64,000 bases of DNA from JBNLBS01 sp050303415 (GTDB taxonomy: Bacteria > Pseudomonadota > Gammaproteobacteria > Methylococcales > Methylomonadaceae). Below the pieces are notes generated by a model. It saw only the letters and a list, made by a program, of their open reading frames with translations, was not told where the DNA came from and ran no database searches. Location: NCBI GenBank assembly GCA_050303415.1, contig JBNLBS010000014.1, positions 39,838 to 103,837 of the forward strand, written 5' to 3'. Shown piece by piece: positions 34,061 through 43,783 of this stretch (position 1 is its first letter; the number at the start of each line of letters is the position of its first letter). The position numbers were made by a program, and so were the translations under genes.

Positions 34061-36475
34061 CTAAATATTAGCTGCACTGGGATGATTTATCTCATTTAAA
34101 TAACTTGAATAGGTCAACATTCTTACATTATTGCGTCCTTCATTTTTGGCTCGATATAATTGTTCATCTGCTAATCGATAACATTGTTCTTCAGTTAACT
34201 CACAAGGTAAATCAATGATGAATAGACCTATGGATAAAGTAACAAATTTTGATGCCGTATTGTATGTATGTTCAATGCCTAACCTTTCAACTTGATTACG
34301 TAAATCATTAACATAATCCAGTATATTGCTATCATCAGCAAAAAATAAAATACCGAATTCCTCGCCACCCAATCGGAAAGCATAATCAGTAGGTCGTTTC
34401 AAAAACAATTTAATGACTCCGGCAATTGAAATCAGTGCCAAATCACCTTTTTGGTGACCATAATAATCGTTATATTGCTTAAAATGGTCTACGTCCATAA
34501 TACCAAAAACCAGTAATTTCCTTTGGCGTTTGGTAAAAGCAAACATTTCCTTGAATTTTTCATCAAAATAGCGCCGGTTATACAATCCGGTCATCGGATC
34601 TGTTATCGACAATTCCTCAATGCGCTTTTTGTCGGTAATATCCAGACGAATTGCGGTAAATCCGATGATATTTCCATAAAAATCATGATCCGGAAAAATA
34701 GACACATCCACCCAATAAAACCCACCTTGTTTGGTACGGTTTTTAATTTCTCCATGCCAGACCTTATCACTTTTAATCGTCTCCCATAGTTCTTTGAAAA
34801 GTGCTTTCGGCATATCCGGATGTCGAACTACACTATGTTGATTACCGATCAACTCTTCTCTGGAAAAACCCGAAATATCAATAAAAGCCTGACTGACACT
34901 GGTAATATAACCATTTTCATTGGTTTTTGAGGTAATAATATATTTATCGACAAGTTGCGCAATCTGGCTGCGTTCCTCAACTAGCCTGCTCTGATGAATG
35001 CGGCTGGCGATCAACTGTAAAAACCGCTCCATAATTATTTTTTTATTTTTATCAAACGATTTATCGGTAGCCAATTGCACAACAGCAACCATTTGTTGTT
35101 GGTGAAAAACCGGATAGGTGATGATTATTTTGGCCTGAGTTTTAATTAAACCTATGTCTGTTTTTTTCTCATCATCAACTAAAAATTGCTGACGATACTT
35201 GCCATCTTTGGCAGTTTGACCGATAACTCCATCGCCTAGAGGAAAAATCTTTCGAAGTTTTTTTTCATTTTCCGCATAAACGGAACTTAAATACAATTTT
35301 TTATTCTGTTCGTTATAAAGATAAAGAATACCGTTTAAAACTGAAAAATAATCAGAGATAAAGCTTAAACTGATTTCGCATACATCGTAAAAGGAACCCG
35401 ACTCAAGCAATTTTTCATCAAGTTGATCCAACTGCTTGTCGAGTTCTTGATTAAATAATCTTTTACTTAATAGAAAATAAAAATATCCGCCGCCGATAAT
35501 CAGCCCAAGACCAATGCACAGTAAAAAAATAAAATTGAATAACTGTTTCTGTTGTATGCTTGTTTTTCTATTTTCCAATTGCTCATTTAATATAAATGCT
35601 GCATCAATAAATAAAGCATGGGTATCATTGATCAGCTTGGTTGAACGGTTAAAAAAACTTTCTGCAGAAATTGAAAACTGTTGCTGAAAAATTTGATTTT
35701 CGATCAAATCAAATTCGTTCTCTGAGTTCCGGTAAATCGTATTTGCCTGCCTCTTTAGTCTCAAGATTTTTTGCAATTGCTCATTTTCTAATAACAACCC
35801 CATAATGTGGTTAATTTGTTTGAAACGTGCCTGATAGGACTGCAAAAAATGCATTATCAAAAAGCGTTCATCAGTCGTATAACTTTTTTTTGCAATCAGA
35901 CCACTGCCATACCCCCTTACTTTTGCCAGGTCTTCAATCAACTTAGGCAAATGTTCAATGGTCAAAATCATTACAAAATAACTATCCCGGTCAGGATCAA
36001 ACAACAACTTTGATTTATCACCCAAGGTAACAACAAATTCATTAATACCATCAATAATGGATGAAAATCGGTCAAACTGTTGTTTGGTATCATTATTTTG
36101 GCTTGAAACGATTGCCTCAGCCTCACCTAATAGGGTAGCTAACTGATTTTTAAAATCAGGGTCATCCAAGTTAGGATAAATATGTATCCCCTTTATTTGT
36201 TTCCGTACGTCCTGCTTAAGGTCTTTTAATTGAGTCTTAAACTGCGAATTATCCAGAGTAATGTCCTGAATATGTTCAAGACCTCTAATTTGCTGTATTG
36301 TTACATTTAGATCCTGCAGTTTTCTTAATAAATCAACACCGCTGACTTCTTGTTCCAAAATTTCCAGATCTTGGGATAACAGATTGTTTCCAGTAAAGAA
36401 GATTCCACTTATCAATACAAGAATAATACCGAGACCTATAATCAGTTGAGTTAACCTTTCCTGTAGTAACATCAT
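34061..36475 (-). CDS. membrane diguanylate cyclase with GAF, PAS and GGDEF domains
   Basis: Sensor of 804 residues that should make cyclic-di-GMP. A first membrane helix (about 10-30) and a second (about 312-335) enclose a long helical periplasmic region. A GAF-like domain lies at about 350-505, and a PAS domain of the Aer type at about 520-625 (ISGFSREELIGNQHSVVRHP, GGFYWVDVSIFP). The GGDEF domain fills the rest, with the active-site motif GGEEF near residue 703 and an RxxD inhibitory site (RPTD) five residues before it. Both features point to an active, feedback-inhibited enzyme. It lies on the minus strand after the formate dehydrogenase genes with a 188-base gap, so it is probably its own transcription unit. 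Signal unknown. Confidence 0.88.
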   Translation of the reverse strand: MMLLQERLTQLIIGLGIILVLISGIFFTGNNLLSQDLEILEQEVSGVDLLRKLQDLNVTIQQIRGLEHIQDITLDNSQFKTQLKDLKQDVRKQIKGIHIYPNLDDPDFKNQLATLLGEAEAIVSSQNNDTKQQFDRFSSIIDGINEFVVTLGDKSKLLFDPDRDSYFVMILTIEHLPKLIEDLAKVRGYGSGLIAKKSYTTDERFLIMHFLQSYQARFKQINHIMGLLLENEQLQKILRLKRQANTIYRNSENEFDLIENQIFQQQFSISAESFFNRSTKLINDTHALFIDAAFILNEQLENRKTSIQQKQLFNFIFLLCIGLGLIIGGGYFYFLLSKRLFNQELDKQLDQLDEKLLESGSFYDVCEISLSFISDYFSVLNGILYLYNEQNKKLYLSSVYAENEKKLRKIFPLGDGVIGQTAKDGKYRQQFLVDDEKKTDIGLIKTQAKIIITYPVFHQQQMVAVVQLATDKSFDKNKKIIMERFLQLIASRIHQSRLVEERSQIAQLVDKYIITSKTNENGYITSVSQAFIDISGFSREELIGNQHSVVRHPDMPKALFKELWETIKSDKVWHGEIKNRTKQGGFYWVDVSIFPDHDFYGNIIGFTAIRLDITDKKRIEELSITDPMTGLYNRRYFDEKFKEMFAFTKRQRKLLVFGIMDVDHFKQYNDYYGHQKGDLALISIAGVIKLFLKRPTDYAFRLGGEEFGILFFADDSNILDYVNDLRNQVERLGIEHTYNTASKFVTLSIGLFIIDLPCELTEEQCYRLADEQLYRAKNEGRNNVRMLTYSSYLNEINHPSAANI

Positions 36476-36547
36476 AAAAATCCTAATTTATCCATAGATA
36501 GCCCATGTTTGCTCAGAAAACCTTGAATTAGTTTATTTAGTAGATGG

Positions 36548-36606
36548 TTCGACAGGCTCACCGGAAACAGATGAAAAAAAGTTTTTTTCAAACCGAGCGT
36601 ATCGAA
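36548..36606. repeat. nested inverted repeat downstream of the formate dehydrogenase genes
   Basis: Outer arms TTCGACAGGCTCACCGG (36548-36564) and ACCGAGCGTATCGAA (36592-36606) are imperfect complements. Inside is a perfect 9-base palindromic stem TGAAAAAAA-G-TTTTTTTCA (36572-36590). The outer sequence resembles the TTCGACAGGCTCA-type intergenic repeats often met in proteobacterial genomes. It lies between fdsA (3' end) and the diguanylate cyclase gene (5' end); it could act as a 3' end structure for fds. Confidence 0.45.
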
Positions 36607-36663
36607 AAACTTAATCGGATCATCCTTAATTTTTTTTAATTCATAATATATACATAATCGATA

Positions 36664-39450
36664 CTATTTTACAGTTTCTATTTGCACCGCACATACTTTA
36701 TATTCAGGAATCTTTGCCACCGGGTCTAAAGCAGGATTTGTAACATTATTGATATTCTGTTCTTGAGGAAAATGGAAATTACCAAAAATCAACCCGACCG
36801 AAACTCGCTCACTAATCAATGCCCTGGCGATAGTTTCACCGCGAACCGACTTAACTCTAATTTTCCCATCGGGTTGTAAATTTATTTTTTCAGCATCTTC
36901 GGGATTAATTTCTATTAATGTTTCTGGATAAACGGCCAATAACCCCTTTGCTCTTCGTGTCATTTCACTGCCATGCCAATGATAAAGCACTCGGCCCGTA
37001 GTTAAAATATAAGGGTAATCCTGATTGGGTACTTCATCTGCAGCCATATGTTTACAGGGTGAGAATTTACCTTTACCGCAGGTAAATTGTCCTACATGTA
37101 GAATTGGTGTCCCGGCATGATCAACCGATTTAACCGGCCAGTGCAATTGCTCTCCGGTATCCAGACGTTGATAATTAACGCCGTGATAAGAAGGTGCCAA
37201 GGAAGCTATTTCGTCCTGAATGTCGGCCGGTGACTGATAGTCCCAAGCTGCTTGAGGCCCACAAGGATTACGATTTTCTTTTGCCAGAATGGTATTCGCG
37301 AATTGCTGAATAATTTTCCAATCTGCTTGTGCGTCACCAATTTCTGGAATGGCTTGACGAATTCTCTGAATTCGCCGCTCGGTATTGGTAAAGGTCCCTT
37401 CTTTTTCGGCAAAGCTTGCACCGGGTAATAAAACATCCGCATATTCGGATGTTTCAGATGGAAAGATCTCCTGTAAAATTAACAGTTCAGTTTCTTCTAA
37501 ACATCTGCGCACATGATTAATATCCGGGTCACTCATTATCGGGTTTTCACCCATAATATAAAGTCCACGGACTTTGCCTTTACCCGCCAGTTCTATCATT
37601 TCCGTTACCGTCAATCCCGTAGTATCGGAAAATAACTTTTCGTTACCGCCAGTTAAAGCCCAGGCGGCGGAAAATTTCTCAATACACTGTGTATCAGCCA
37701 CTTTTTGATAAGCCGGAAAAACATTTGGCAATGCCCCCATATCGCAAGCGCCCTGGACATTATTTTGTCCCCGCAAGGGATTAACTCCACCACCTTCGAT
37801 TCCCATATTGCCTAACAACATTTGCAAATTTGCCAAATTCAAGACATTCATCACACCGGTGGTATGCTGAGTAATCCCCATTGACCAGATAACCGCCATT
37901 GGACTGTTTAAAGCCAGGATTTCTGCTGCCTGCTGTAGCTCAGTTTTAGTTATGCCGGTAATTTCAGCGACTTTTTCAGGTGGATAACTGGATAAGCAGT
38001 GTTGTAACGCCTCAAAACCTTCTGTACGTTGAGCGATAAAGTTTTCATCGTGCCAGTTATTCTCTAAAATGATCTGCATTAATCCATTGATTAAAGCGAC
38101 ATCAGTTCCAGGCTGTTGTCGAATATGCAGCTCGGCAAATTCAGTCATATCAATCGCCCTGGGATCAGCGACGACAATTTTCAAATCGCGCTGAATAGCC
38201 GCTTGGCGCAACATAGAACCGAAAACAGGATGTTGTTCAGTGGTATTGGAGCCAATAATTAATACTGCTTTGGCATGTTGGGCAATATCAGCCATGGTAT
38301 TGGTCATCGCCCCGGAACCAAAACTGGCTGCCAGCCCTGCAACAGTTGAAGAATGGCACAGCCTGGCACAATGATCGATATTATGTGTACCGATAATCTG
38401 CCGGGAAAACTTCTGCATCAGATAGTTTTCTTCATTGGTACATTTAGCAGAAGATAAAACCCCAATACTGTCTGCACCCGATTGCTGTTTAAATTCAGCC
38501 AATTTAGATGCTGCCAAATCAATGGCCGTTTGCCAATCCACCTCGACCCATTCTCCACGGGATTCACCCGCTTGTCGTTTTCTGTTTTCCAGTAAATAAC
38601 GTCGAACTTTGGGCCGAGTTAAACGATCAGGATGATGAATAAAGTCATAGCCATAACGGCCTTTGACACATAAATGTGCACCATTAACCGCCGCTTGTTG
38701 AATTGATTTGACTCCAATAACCCGATCATTATTTACCAGCAAATCAAAATTACAACCGACCCCACAGTAGGTACAGGTTGTTGTTACCTGCTTATCAACG
38801 GAAATTGCAGGATACGATAGTTTGTCGGTTAAAGCACCAGTGGGACAATACTCGGCACACGCACCGCAGGATTCACAACGCGCTTGCAGCAAATCCTCAT
38901 TTACTCCGGCAGTCAATTCTGTCTGAGCACCACGCCCATTCAGGCTCCAGACAAAACGCCCCTGAATTTCATTGCACGCCCGCACACAACGGGAACAAAG
39001 TATACATTTGTTTAAATCAACTCGAATAAACGGATTGAGATCACTATCGATCCGGCACTTTGTAGCCTGAGTAAAATCTTCGGGTAATTCGATATTGTAA
39101 TGCCTGATCCAGTGTATAAATTCATTTGCATGATCATCGTAACGACCATAGTCCTGATCATGATAATTCATTAGCAACAAACTTAAAATTGCCTTCCTTT
39201 GGGCGATCAGGTTGTCTGTTTCGGTGTTAATCACCATTCCATCAGAGGCTTGTAAAGTACACGCCGTTTCTTCTTTTTTATGCCCTTCCACATCGACTAT
39301 ACACAGACGGCAATTGCCCGATACCGACAAGTCCTTGTGATAACACAAAGTCGGAATCACAATGCCATTGTTTTGCGCCGTCTCGAGTACACTTTGTCCA
39401 TCCTGAAAAGGTGCTTTAATTCCATTAATAATGCAAATACTATTACTCAT
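36664..39450 (-). CDS. fdsA: NAD-linked formate dehydrogenase, catalytic (molybdenum) subunit
   Basis: Protein of 928 residues that oxidises formate to CO2 at a bis-MGD molybdenum (or tungsten) site. In order: a plant-type 2Fe-2S domain (Cys36, 47, 50, 64); 4Fe-4S ligands in CILCSRCVRAC (149-159) and CESCGACAEYC (192-202); the 4Fe-4S next to the cofactor in CTYCGVGC (226-233) with Cys261; then the oxidoreductase domain. The metal-ligand Cys365 and neighbouring His366 stand in RLCHSSTVAGL, so this is the Cys, not the selenocysteine, type. A C-terminal dinucleotide-binding domain starts near ILTTGRVLYHWHG. It overlaps the fused beta subunit gene by 8 bases. Cytoplasmic, NAD-reducing formate oxidation is inferred from this pairing. 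Confidence 0.92.
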   Translation of the reverse strand: MSNSICIINGIKAPFQDGQSVLETAQNNGIVIPTLCYHKDLSVSGNCRLCIVDVEGHKKEETACTLQASDGMVINTETDNLIAQRKAILSLLLMNYHDQDYGRYDDHANEFIHWIRHYNIELPEDFTQATKCRIDSDLNPFIRVDLNKCILCSRCVRACNEIQGRFVWSLNGRGAQTELTAGVNEDLLQARCESCGACAEYCPTGALTDKLSYPAISVDKQVTTTCTYCGVGCNFDLLVNNDRVIGVKSIQQAAVNGAHLCVKGRYGYDFIHHPDRLTRPKVRRYLLENRKRQAGESRGEWVEVDWQTAIDLAASKLAEFKQQSGADSIGVLSSAKCTNEENYLMQKFSRQIIGTHNIDHCARLCHSSTVAGLAASFGSGAMTNTMADIAQHAKAVLIIGSNTTEQHPVFGSMLRQAAIQRDLKIVVADPRAIDMTEFAELHIRQQPGTDVALINGLMQIILENNWHDENFIAQRTEGFEALQHCLSSYPPEKVAEITGITKTELQQAAEILALNSPMAVIWSMGITQHTTGVMNVLNLANLQMLLGNMGIEGGGVNPLRGQNNVQGACDMGALPNVFPAYQKVADTQCIEKFSAAWALTGGNEKLFSDTTGLTVTEMIELAGKGKVRGLYIMGENPIMSDPDINHVRRCLEETELLILQEIFPSETSEYADVLLPGASFAEKEGTFTNTERRIQRIRQAIPEIGDAQADWKIIQQFANTILAKENRNPCGPQAAWDYQSPADIQDEIASLAPSYHGVNYQRLDTGEQLHWPVKSVDHAGTPILHVGQFTCGKGKFSPCKHMAADEVPNQDYPYILTTGRVLYHWHGSEMTRRAKGLLAVYPETLIEINPEDAEKINLQPDGKIRVKSVRGETIARALISERVSVGLIFGNFHFPQEQNINNVTNPALDPVAKIPEYKVCAVQIETVK

Positions 39451-41146
39451 GATTATGCCCCTCCTTTCCGGTATAACATTCAGGATACTGCGCCAAAGTA
39501 GTTAAAATAGGATTGGCCGCTGTTTGCCCCAATCCGCAATGACTCGCTGTTTTCATTAACTGACTGATAATCTGCATTCGCTCATTATCCGGCATTGTCT
39601 GCTTACCCTGGCTATATTTATCAATAATATCAGCCAATAGCTGCGTACCTTCCCGACATGGCGTACAAAAGCCACAGCTTTCATGAGCAAAAAAATGACT
39701 AAAGTTCCGGACAATCCCCAATAAATTGCGGGAGCGATTAAAGACCATGAACGATCCCCCGGTAGGCAAATCTTCAAACGAAATGTTACGATCGAACTCA
39801 TCAGGCCCGATAAAGCTGCCGGATGGCCCGCCCACTTGAACCCCAAGTACATCTTCAGCCGCACAATCCTGCAAAACCTGCATCACCTTTACGCCAAAAG
39901 GATATTCATAAATACCCGGTTTTTGGCAATCACCACTGACACTTAATAACTTTGTCCCGGTCGATTGCTCTGTACCGGTTACGGCAAATTTTTGGGCGCC
40001 GTGAACAGCAATATAGCTAACGGCAAAAAACGTTTCCACATTGTCGACTACTGTAGGTTTATTTAAATAACCGTGGGTCACCGGATAAGGCGGCCTGATT
40101 CTGGGAATACCAACCTTGCCTTCTAACGATTCAATCAGTGCAGACTCTTCACCGCAAATATAAGCCCCGGCACCCATACGTATTTCAATATCAAACTCCA
40201 TACCTTGCTGACAAATATTGCGCCCTAACAAACCCAATTGCCGCCGTTCAGTCAGTACATCCTGTAAAGGTTGAAAAAGATATAAATATTCAGCCCTCAG
40301 ATATAATAAGCCCTGTTGAGCACCAATAACGGCAGCACAGAGCGTCATACCTTCTAAGACCTGATGTGCATAAGAAGCCAGCAATACCCTATCTTTAAAT
40401 GTCCCCGGCTCACCTTCATCGGCATTACAAACCACATAGCGCTGATCGCTTGGTTCATCGGCAGCCAAACGCCATTTTAAGGCAGTTTTAAACCCGGCAC
40501 CCCCTCTTCCCCTTAAACCGGATTGCTGAATTTCAGACAAGGTTTGTTTTAGACCCCGAGCAAGACCGGCATTAATGGCGGCACCCCGGTCTATTTTGTT
40601 ATCCAGTAATAAATCCGTTCTGACGATATTATCGTCGACCTGAAATAAGTCCTGAGGCCAGTCGGATAACGGAACCTGTAGATTGATTAAATCCACCATT
40701 TGATCGATTCGTTTCTCGTCCAGACGGGTAACGGCAAGGCCGTTAACCAATCCTGCCGGTCCTTGATCACACATACCGGTACAGGACGTATTATCCAGAC
40801 TGACCAGGCCATCTTCTCTGACATCACCAACTGCCACATTCAGTTTTTCCGCCAGATATTCGATTAACCTCTGTTTGCCCAGCATATGGTCAGTAATGGA
40901 ATCACTGAGTAATAATTCAACTCGACCTCTGTAGTGCAAATGTAAAAAACTATAAAACTCAACAACGCTAACTATACGAGTACGGGGAATTGATAACAAG
41001 TCAGCCAGCAAATTGATTATTGTGTCAGGTATATAATGATATTCGGCTTGAACTCTCCTTAATATCGACAATAGATGAACAGGCCGGTAGTGATATTGCT
41101 GAACCAGGTTTTGTATAAAAGGATTCTCGTCTTTGTTTGGCTGCAT
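39443..41146 (-). CDS. fdsB: formate dehydrogenase NADH/FMN subunit, NuoE-NuoF fusion
   Basis: Protein of 567 residues. The N-terminal 150 residues are a NuoE/FdsG-like thioredoxin-fold domain. The rest is NuoF/FdsB-like: GLRGRGGAGFKTALKW (NADH), VCNADEGEPGTFKDR, GAYICGEESALIESLEGK (FMN) and the 4Fe-4S ligands ESCGFCTPCREGT with a fourth Cys in HCGLGQTA. It takes electrons from FdsA and reduces NAD. In the NuoE-like part the usual first Cys pair (C-x4-C-H) reads S81-x4-D86-H87, while the second pair is kept (Cys122, Cys126). The canonical 2Fe-2S there is therefore probably lost. It is the first gene of the operon; no fdsD or fdhD-like gene is adjacent. Confidence 0.9.
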   Translation of the reverse strand: MQPNKDENPFIQNLVQQYHYRPVHLLSILRRVQAEYHYIPDTIINLLADLLSIPRTRIVSVVEFYSFLHLHYRGRVELLLSDSITDHMLGKQRLIEYLAEKLNVAVGDVREDGLVSLDNTSCTGMCDQGPAGLVNGLAVTRLDEKRIDQMVDLINLQVPLSDWPQDLFQVDDNIVRTDLLLDNKIDRGAAINAGLARGLKQTLSEIQQSGLRGRGGAGFKTALKWRLAADEPSDQRYVVCNADEGEPGTFKDRVLLASYAHQVLEGMTLCAAVIGAQQGLLYLRAEYLYLFQPLQDVLTERRQLGLLGRNICQQGMEFDIEIRMGAGAYICGEESALIESLEGKVGIPRIRPPYPVTHGYLNKPTVVDNVETFFAVSYIAVHGAQKFAVTGTEQSTGTKLLSVSGDCQKPGIYEYPFGVKVMQVLQDCAAEDVLGVQVGGPSGSFIGPDEFDRNISFEDLPTGGSFMVFNRSRNLLGIVRNFSHFFAHESCGFCTPCREGTQLLADIIDKYSQGKQTMPDNERMQIISQLMKTASHCGLGQTAANPILTTLAQYPECYTGKEGHNHE

Positions 41147-41516
41147 TTTTTACGCCTCACTTTTAACAATGACTACTCTCAGCAATATACATTAAAAAAA
41201 CAGTCTATTACCAGCTTCTAAAACAACCTCAAACATAATTAAACGAAAAGACCGGATTCAAACCTAAAGTTGACTCAAATACACTGTTTGCGGTCACTTT
41301 AGTTAAAAATTTTCTATTAAGCCCGACTAGCAATGTTATGAATAAATTTCTTACTCGCTTACCAGATCATATACACCAGTTTTACTTAATTTATTTAAGC
41401 GGAGTCATAAAATTTGCAACTATTAAAACAAAAGGCATAATGTGACTATAAAGAATTCACACGCTGTCTGACGGTGAAGCATAATTATTTAACTAGAAAT
41501 TCAAAACCAATCAAAA
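41147..41516. other. divergent upstream region between formate dehydrogenase genes and hemF
   Basis: 370 bases of A+T-rich DNA with no supported gene; it must hold the promoters for both directions. Apart from a weak sigma70-like pair for hemF and the imperfect repeat CTTAATTTATTTAAG near 41385, I see no known operator. Confidence 0.45.
41414..41441 (+). promoter_or_regulatory. possible sigma70 promoter for hemF
   Basis: TTGCAA (41414-41419), a 16-base spacer and CATAAT (41436-41441) resemble -35 and -10 elements. They would give a leader of about 68 bases before the hemF ATG at 41517. Weak match, read by eye only. Confidence 0.25.
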
Positions 41517-42431
41517 ATGAATAACAGTGATATTACCCGAGTAAAAGACTATCTTCTTAGCCTACAAGACGTCATATGCACAGGACTCGAGACCGAGGAG
41601 ACTGAAGCTCGATTTATTGAAGACGCTTGGCAGCGTGAGCAAGGTGGTGGAGGTCGTACCCGTGTTTTAACAGGTGGCGATATTATCGAACAAGGCGGGG
41701 TAAATTTTTCGCATATCTTTGGCAGTAATCTGCCGCCCTCAGCCACAGCCAAGCGCCCTGAACTGGCGGAACGGGATTATCAGGCAATGGGGGTTTCACT
41801 GGTGATTCATCCTCAAAACCCTTATGTTCCAACGTCTCATGCCAATGTGCGCTTTTTTGTAGCCGAAAAAAAAGGTGAGCCGACTATCTGGTGGTTTGGT
41901 GGCGGATTTGATTTAACCCCTTTTTATCCGTTTAAGAACGATGTCATACACTGGCATAAAACCGCTAAAGCCGCTTGCGACCCTTTCGGCGACGATGTTT
42001 ATGCAAAATATAAAAAATGGTGTGACGAATATTTTTATTTAAAACATCGTCACGAAACCCGAGGTGTCGGCGGACTTTTTTTTGACGACTTGAATGAAAC
42101 AGGGTTTGAAAGAAGTTTTGAATATATGCAGAGTGTCGGTAACCATTATCTGGATGCTTACCTGCCCATTATTCAAAAACGTAAAAATACCCCTTATGGC
42201 GAACGCGAACGCAATTTCCAGCTTTATCGTCGCGGTCGTTATGTTGAATTTAATCTGGTATATGATCGCGGGACATTATTTGGCCTACAGTCCGGCGGAC
42301 GAACCGAATCGATTTTAATGTCTATGCCTCCGGTGGCAAACTGGAAATATAATTGGCACCCCGAACCGGGCAGCCCGGAGGCGGATTTGTATGAGAACTA
42401 CTTAAAACCACAAAACTGGCTTGAACTTTAA
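41517..42431 (+). CDS. hemF: oxygen-dependent coproporphyrinogen III oxidase
   Basis: Enzyme of 304 residues in heme synthesis: it decarboxylates coproporphyrinogen III to protoporphyrinogen IX with oxygen. Strong signatures are GGGGRTRVLTGGDIIEQGGVNFSH at the N-terminus (only part shown by the first Gly run), WWFGGGFDLTPFYPF, GVGGLFFDDLNETGFE and RRGRYVEFNLVYDRGT. The length equals that of the family (about 300). It is a single-gene unit with a hairpin terminator after it. An oxygen-requiring HemF fits an aerobic organism. Confidence 0.97.
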   Translation: MNNSDITRVKDYLLSLQDVICTGLETEETEARFIEDAWQREQGGGGRTRVLTGGDIIEQGGVNFSHIFGSNLPPSATAKRPELAERDYQAMGVSLVIHPQNPYVPTSHANVRFFVAEKKGEPTIWWFGGGFDLTPFYPFKNDVIHWHKTAKAACDPFGDDVYAKYKKWCDEYFYLKHRHETRGVGGLFFDDLNETGFERSFEYMQSVGNHYLDAYLPIIQKRKNTPYGERERNFQLYRRGRYVEFNLVYDRGTLFGLQSGGRTESILMSMPPVANWKYNWHPEPGSPEADLYENYLKPQNWLEL

Positions 42432-42438
42432 CCCAAAC

Positions 42439-42465
42439 AGAGGGGTAAAAACTATTTACCCCTCT
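42439..42465. terminator. hairpin between convergent hemF and HDOD genes
   Basis: Perfect 11-base stem AGAGGGGTAAA / TTTACCCCTCT with a 5-base loop, placed between the hemF stop (42431) and the HDOD stop (42476). Position and strength suggest a two-way terminator, although the T-run on either side is poor. Confidence 0.65.
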
Positions 42466-42475
42466 ACAAAAATCA

Positions 42476-43783
42476 TCAGCCTTTAAAAAAATTAATAACT
42501 TCGGCAATTTCCTGTTGGGCATCCCTAAGTGCCTGAAGAGATGAATCCGGCGTCAGAGCCTGGTCCCCCAGTTTATGAAAAGCCGGTAACAGATACAAGG
42601 GAGGCAGATGATTCATTTTGTCAGTGCCCAAATAACTATGATATTTAGCTAAAATAACAATCTCGCTTAACCTGATCTGTTCATCACCGGAATCAAAAAA
42701 CCAATCTTCGGCAATCATTGGTATAGGGTAAATAACATCCGGAAAGGTCAACTTCTCCAACATGGTCGAACCGACATATTGTTGAAGAAGCGGATATAAA
42801 TCCTTCAACTCATCCAAAACATCATGTTTAACAGACAGTTCTTCAAAAAACCTTAATACCGGTATAGCGCCAACATTGTGCACCAACCCCGCCAGTAGAG
42901 CTTCATCCGGGTCTATACGCCCCGTCGTTTTAGCCAAAGAATAACTGATACTGGACACATTAATACTCTGCTTCCACAAAGCATGCTGTTGTTGGCTGAC
43001 TTTCTTTTCGCCTTGAAATAATTCTTTCATAACCATGGTCATGACTATATTCCGTGTCGCAACCAGACCTAACCGGGCAATTGCAGATCGACAATCCTGA
43101 ATAGGATCTATGCCCCTATACAAAGGACTGTTACAGATCTGAATTAATTTTGAGGCAATTGCCAGATCGGTCTTGACAATATTTGCCGCTTCACCAACGC
43201 CAATCTCTTGTTGAACAGCTTCACGTAATTTAAGGGCAACATGGGGCAACATAGGGATTGAAGACGTGTTATCGATAAAATGATGCATTATTTTATCGGC
43301 AATGTCCTGATCAGGCAGGTTATAGATATTTGACAGTAAATTATTTTTAACCGTTAATCTATCGATTTGCTTTCTAACAAATTCAACCTTAGGAACTTCC
43401 AGAAGCTTAACATCCGTATCGGCCATGGCTGTTAAAATATGTTTTTGACTGTTTGAGAGCGGATATCGGGCTTTATGTGAACTCGCAATCAATCGATAGT
43501 CATCATACTCATTTGAGCCCAATAACAAAGATCCATCCAGTAAATACAAAGTTGTATCCGCCTCATCCCCCTTGGCAAAAACAACTGAACCGGCTGAAAT
43601 ATTCAGAATATGTACAGGTTGATTTTTAAATTCAAGAGTTATGTTTTGTTGTGATTTTTGATTGAATGGAACTAGATTCTTCACCAAATTGATGGCTTGC
43701 TCAATTGGCACTTTATCCTTAGCGTGTTTTGGCCGTTCAGTCGCCCCTTTATTTTTTAACCTTAATTTTTTAAAAAATCCCAT
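42476..43783 (-). CDS. HDOD signalling protein with N-terminal cyclic-nucleotide-binding-like domain
   Basis: Protein of 435 residues. Residues about 50-145 look like a cupin or cNMP-binding fold (VVFAKGDEADTTLYLLDGSLLLG). Residues about 185-385 are an HDOD domain: IPMLPHVALKLREAVQQE, KTDLAIASKLIQICNSPLYR, IARLGLVATRNIVMTMVM and EALLAGLVHNVGAIPVLRFF. HDOD domains lack the full metal site of HD hydrolases and act in signalling and c-di-GMP-linked regulation. The gene is transcribed toward hemF. No enzymatic role can be assigned. Confidence 0.85.
   Translation of the reverse strand: MGFFKKLRLKNKGATERPKHAKDKVPIEQAINLVKNLVPFNQKSQQNITLEFKNQPVHILNISAGSVVFAKGDEADTTLYLLDGSLLLGSNEYDDYRLIASSHKARYPLSNSQKHILTAMADTDVKLLEVPKVEFVRKQIDRLTVKNNLLSNIYNLPDQDIADKIMHHFIDNTSSIPMLPHVALKLREAVQQEIGVGEAANIVKTDLAIASKLIQICNSPLYRGIDPIQDCRSAIARLGLVATRNIVMTMVMKELFQGEKKVSQQQHALWKQSINVSSISYSLAKTTGRIDPDEALLAGLVHNVGAIPVLRFFEELSVKHDVLDELKDLYPLLQQYVGSTMLEKLTFPDVIYPIPMIAEDWFFDSGDEQIRLSEIVILAKYHSYLGTDKMNHLPPLYLLPAFHKLGDQALTPDSSLQALRDAQQEIAEVINFFKG

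Noticed and set aside
36664..39450. NADH-quinone oxidoreductase subunit G (NuoG) instead of formate dehydrogenase
   Set aside because: The molybdenum-site Cys365-His366, full length and pairing with a NuoE-NuoF fusion without other nuo genes favour formate dehydrogenase.
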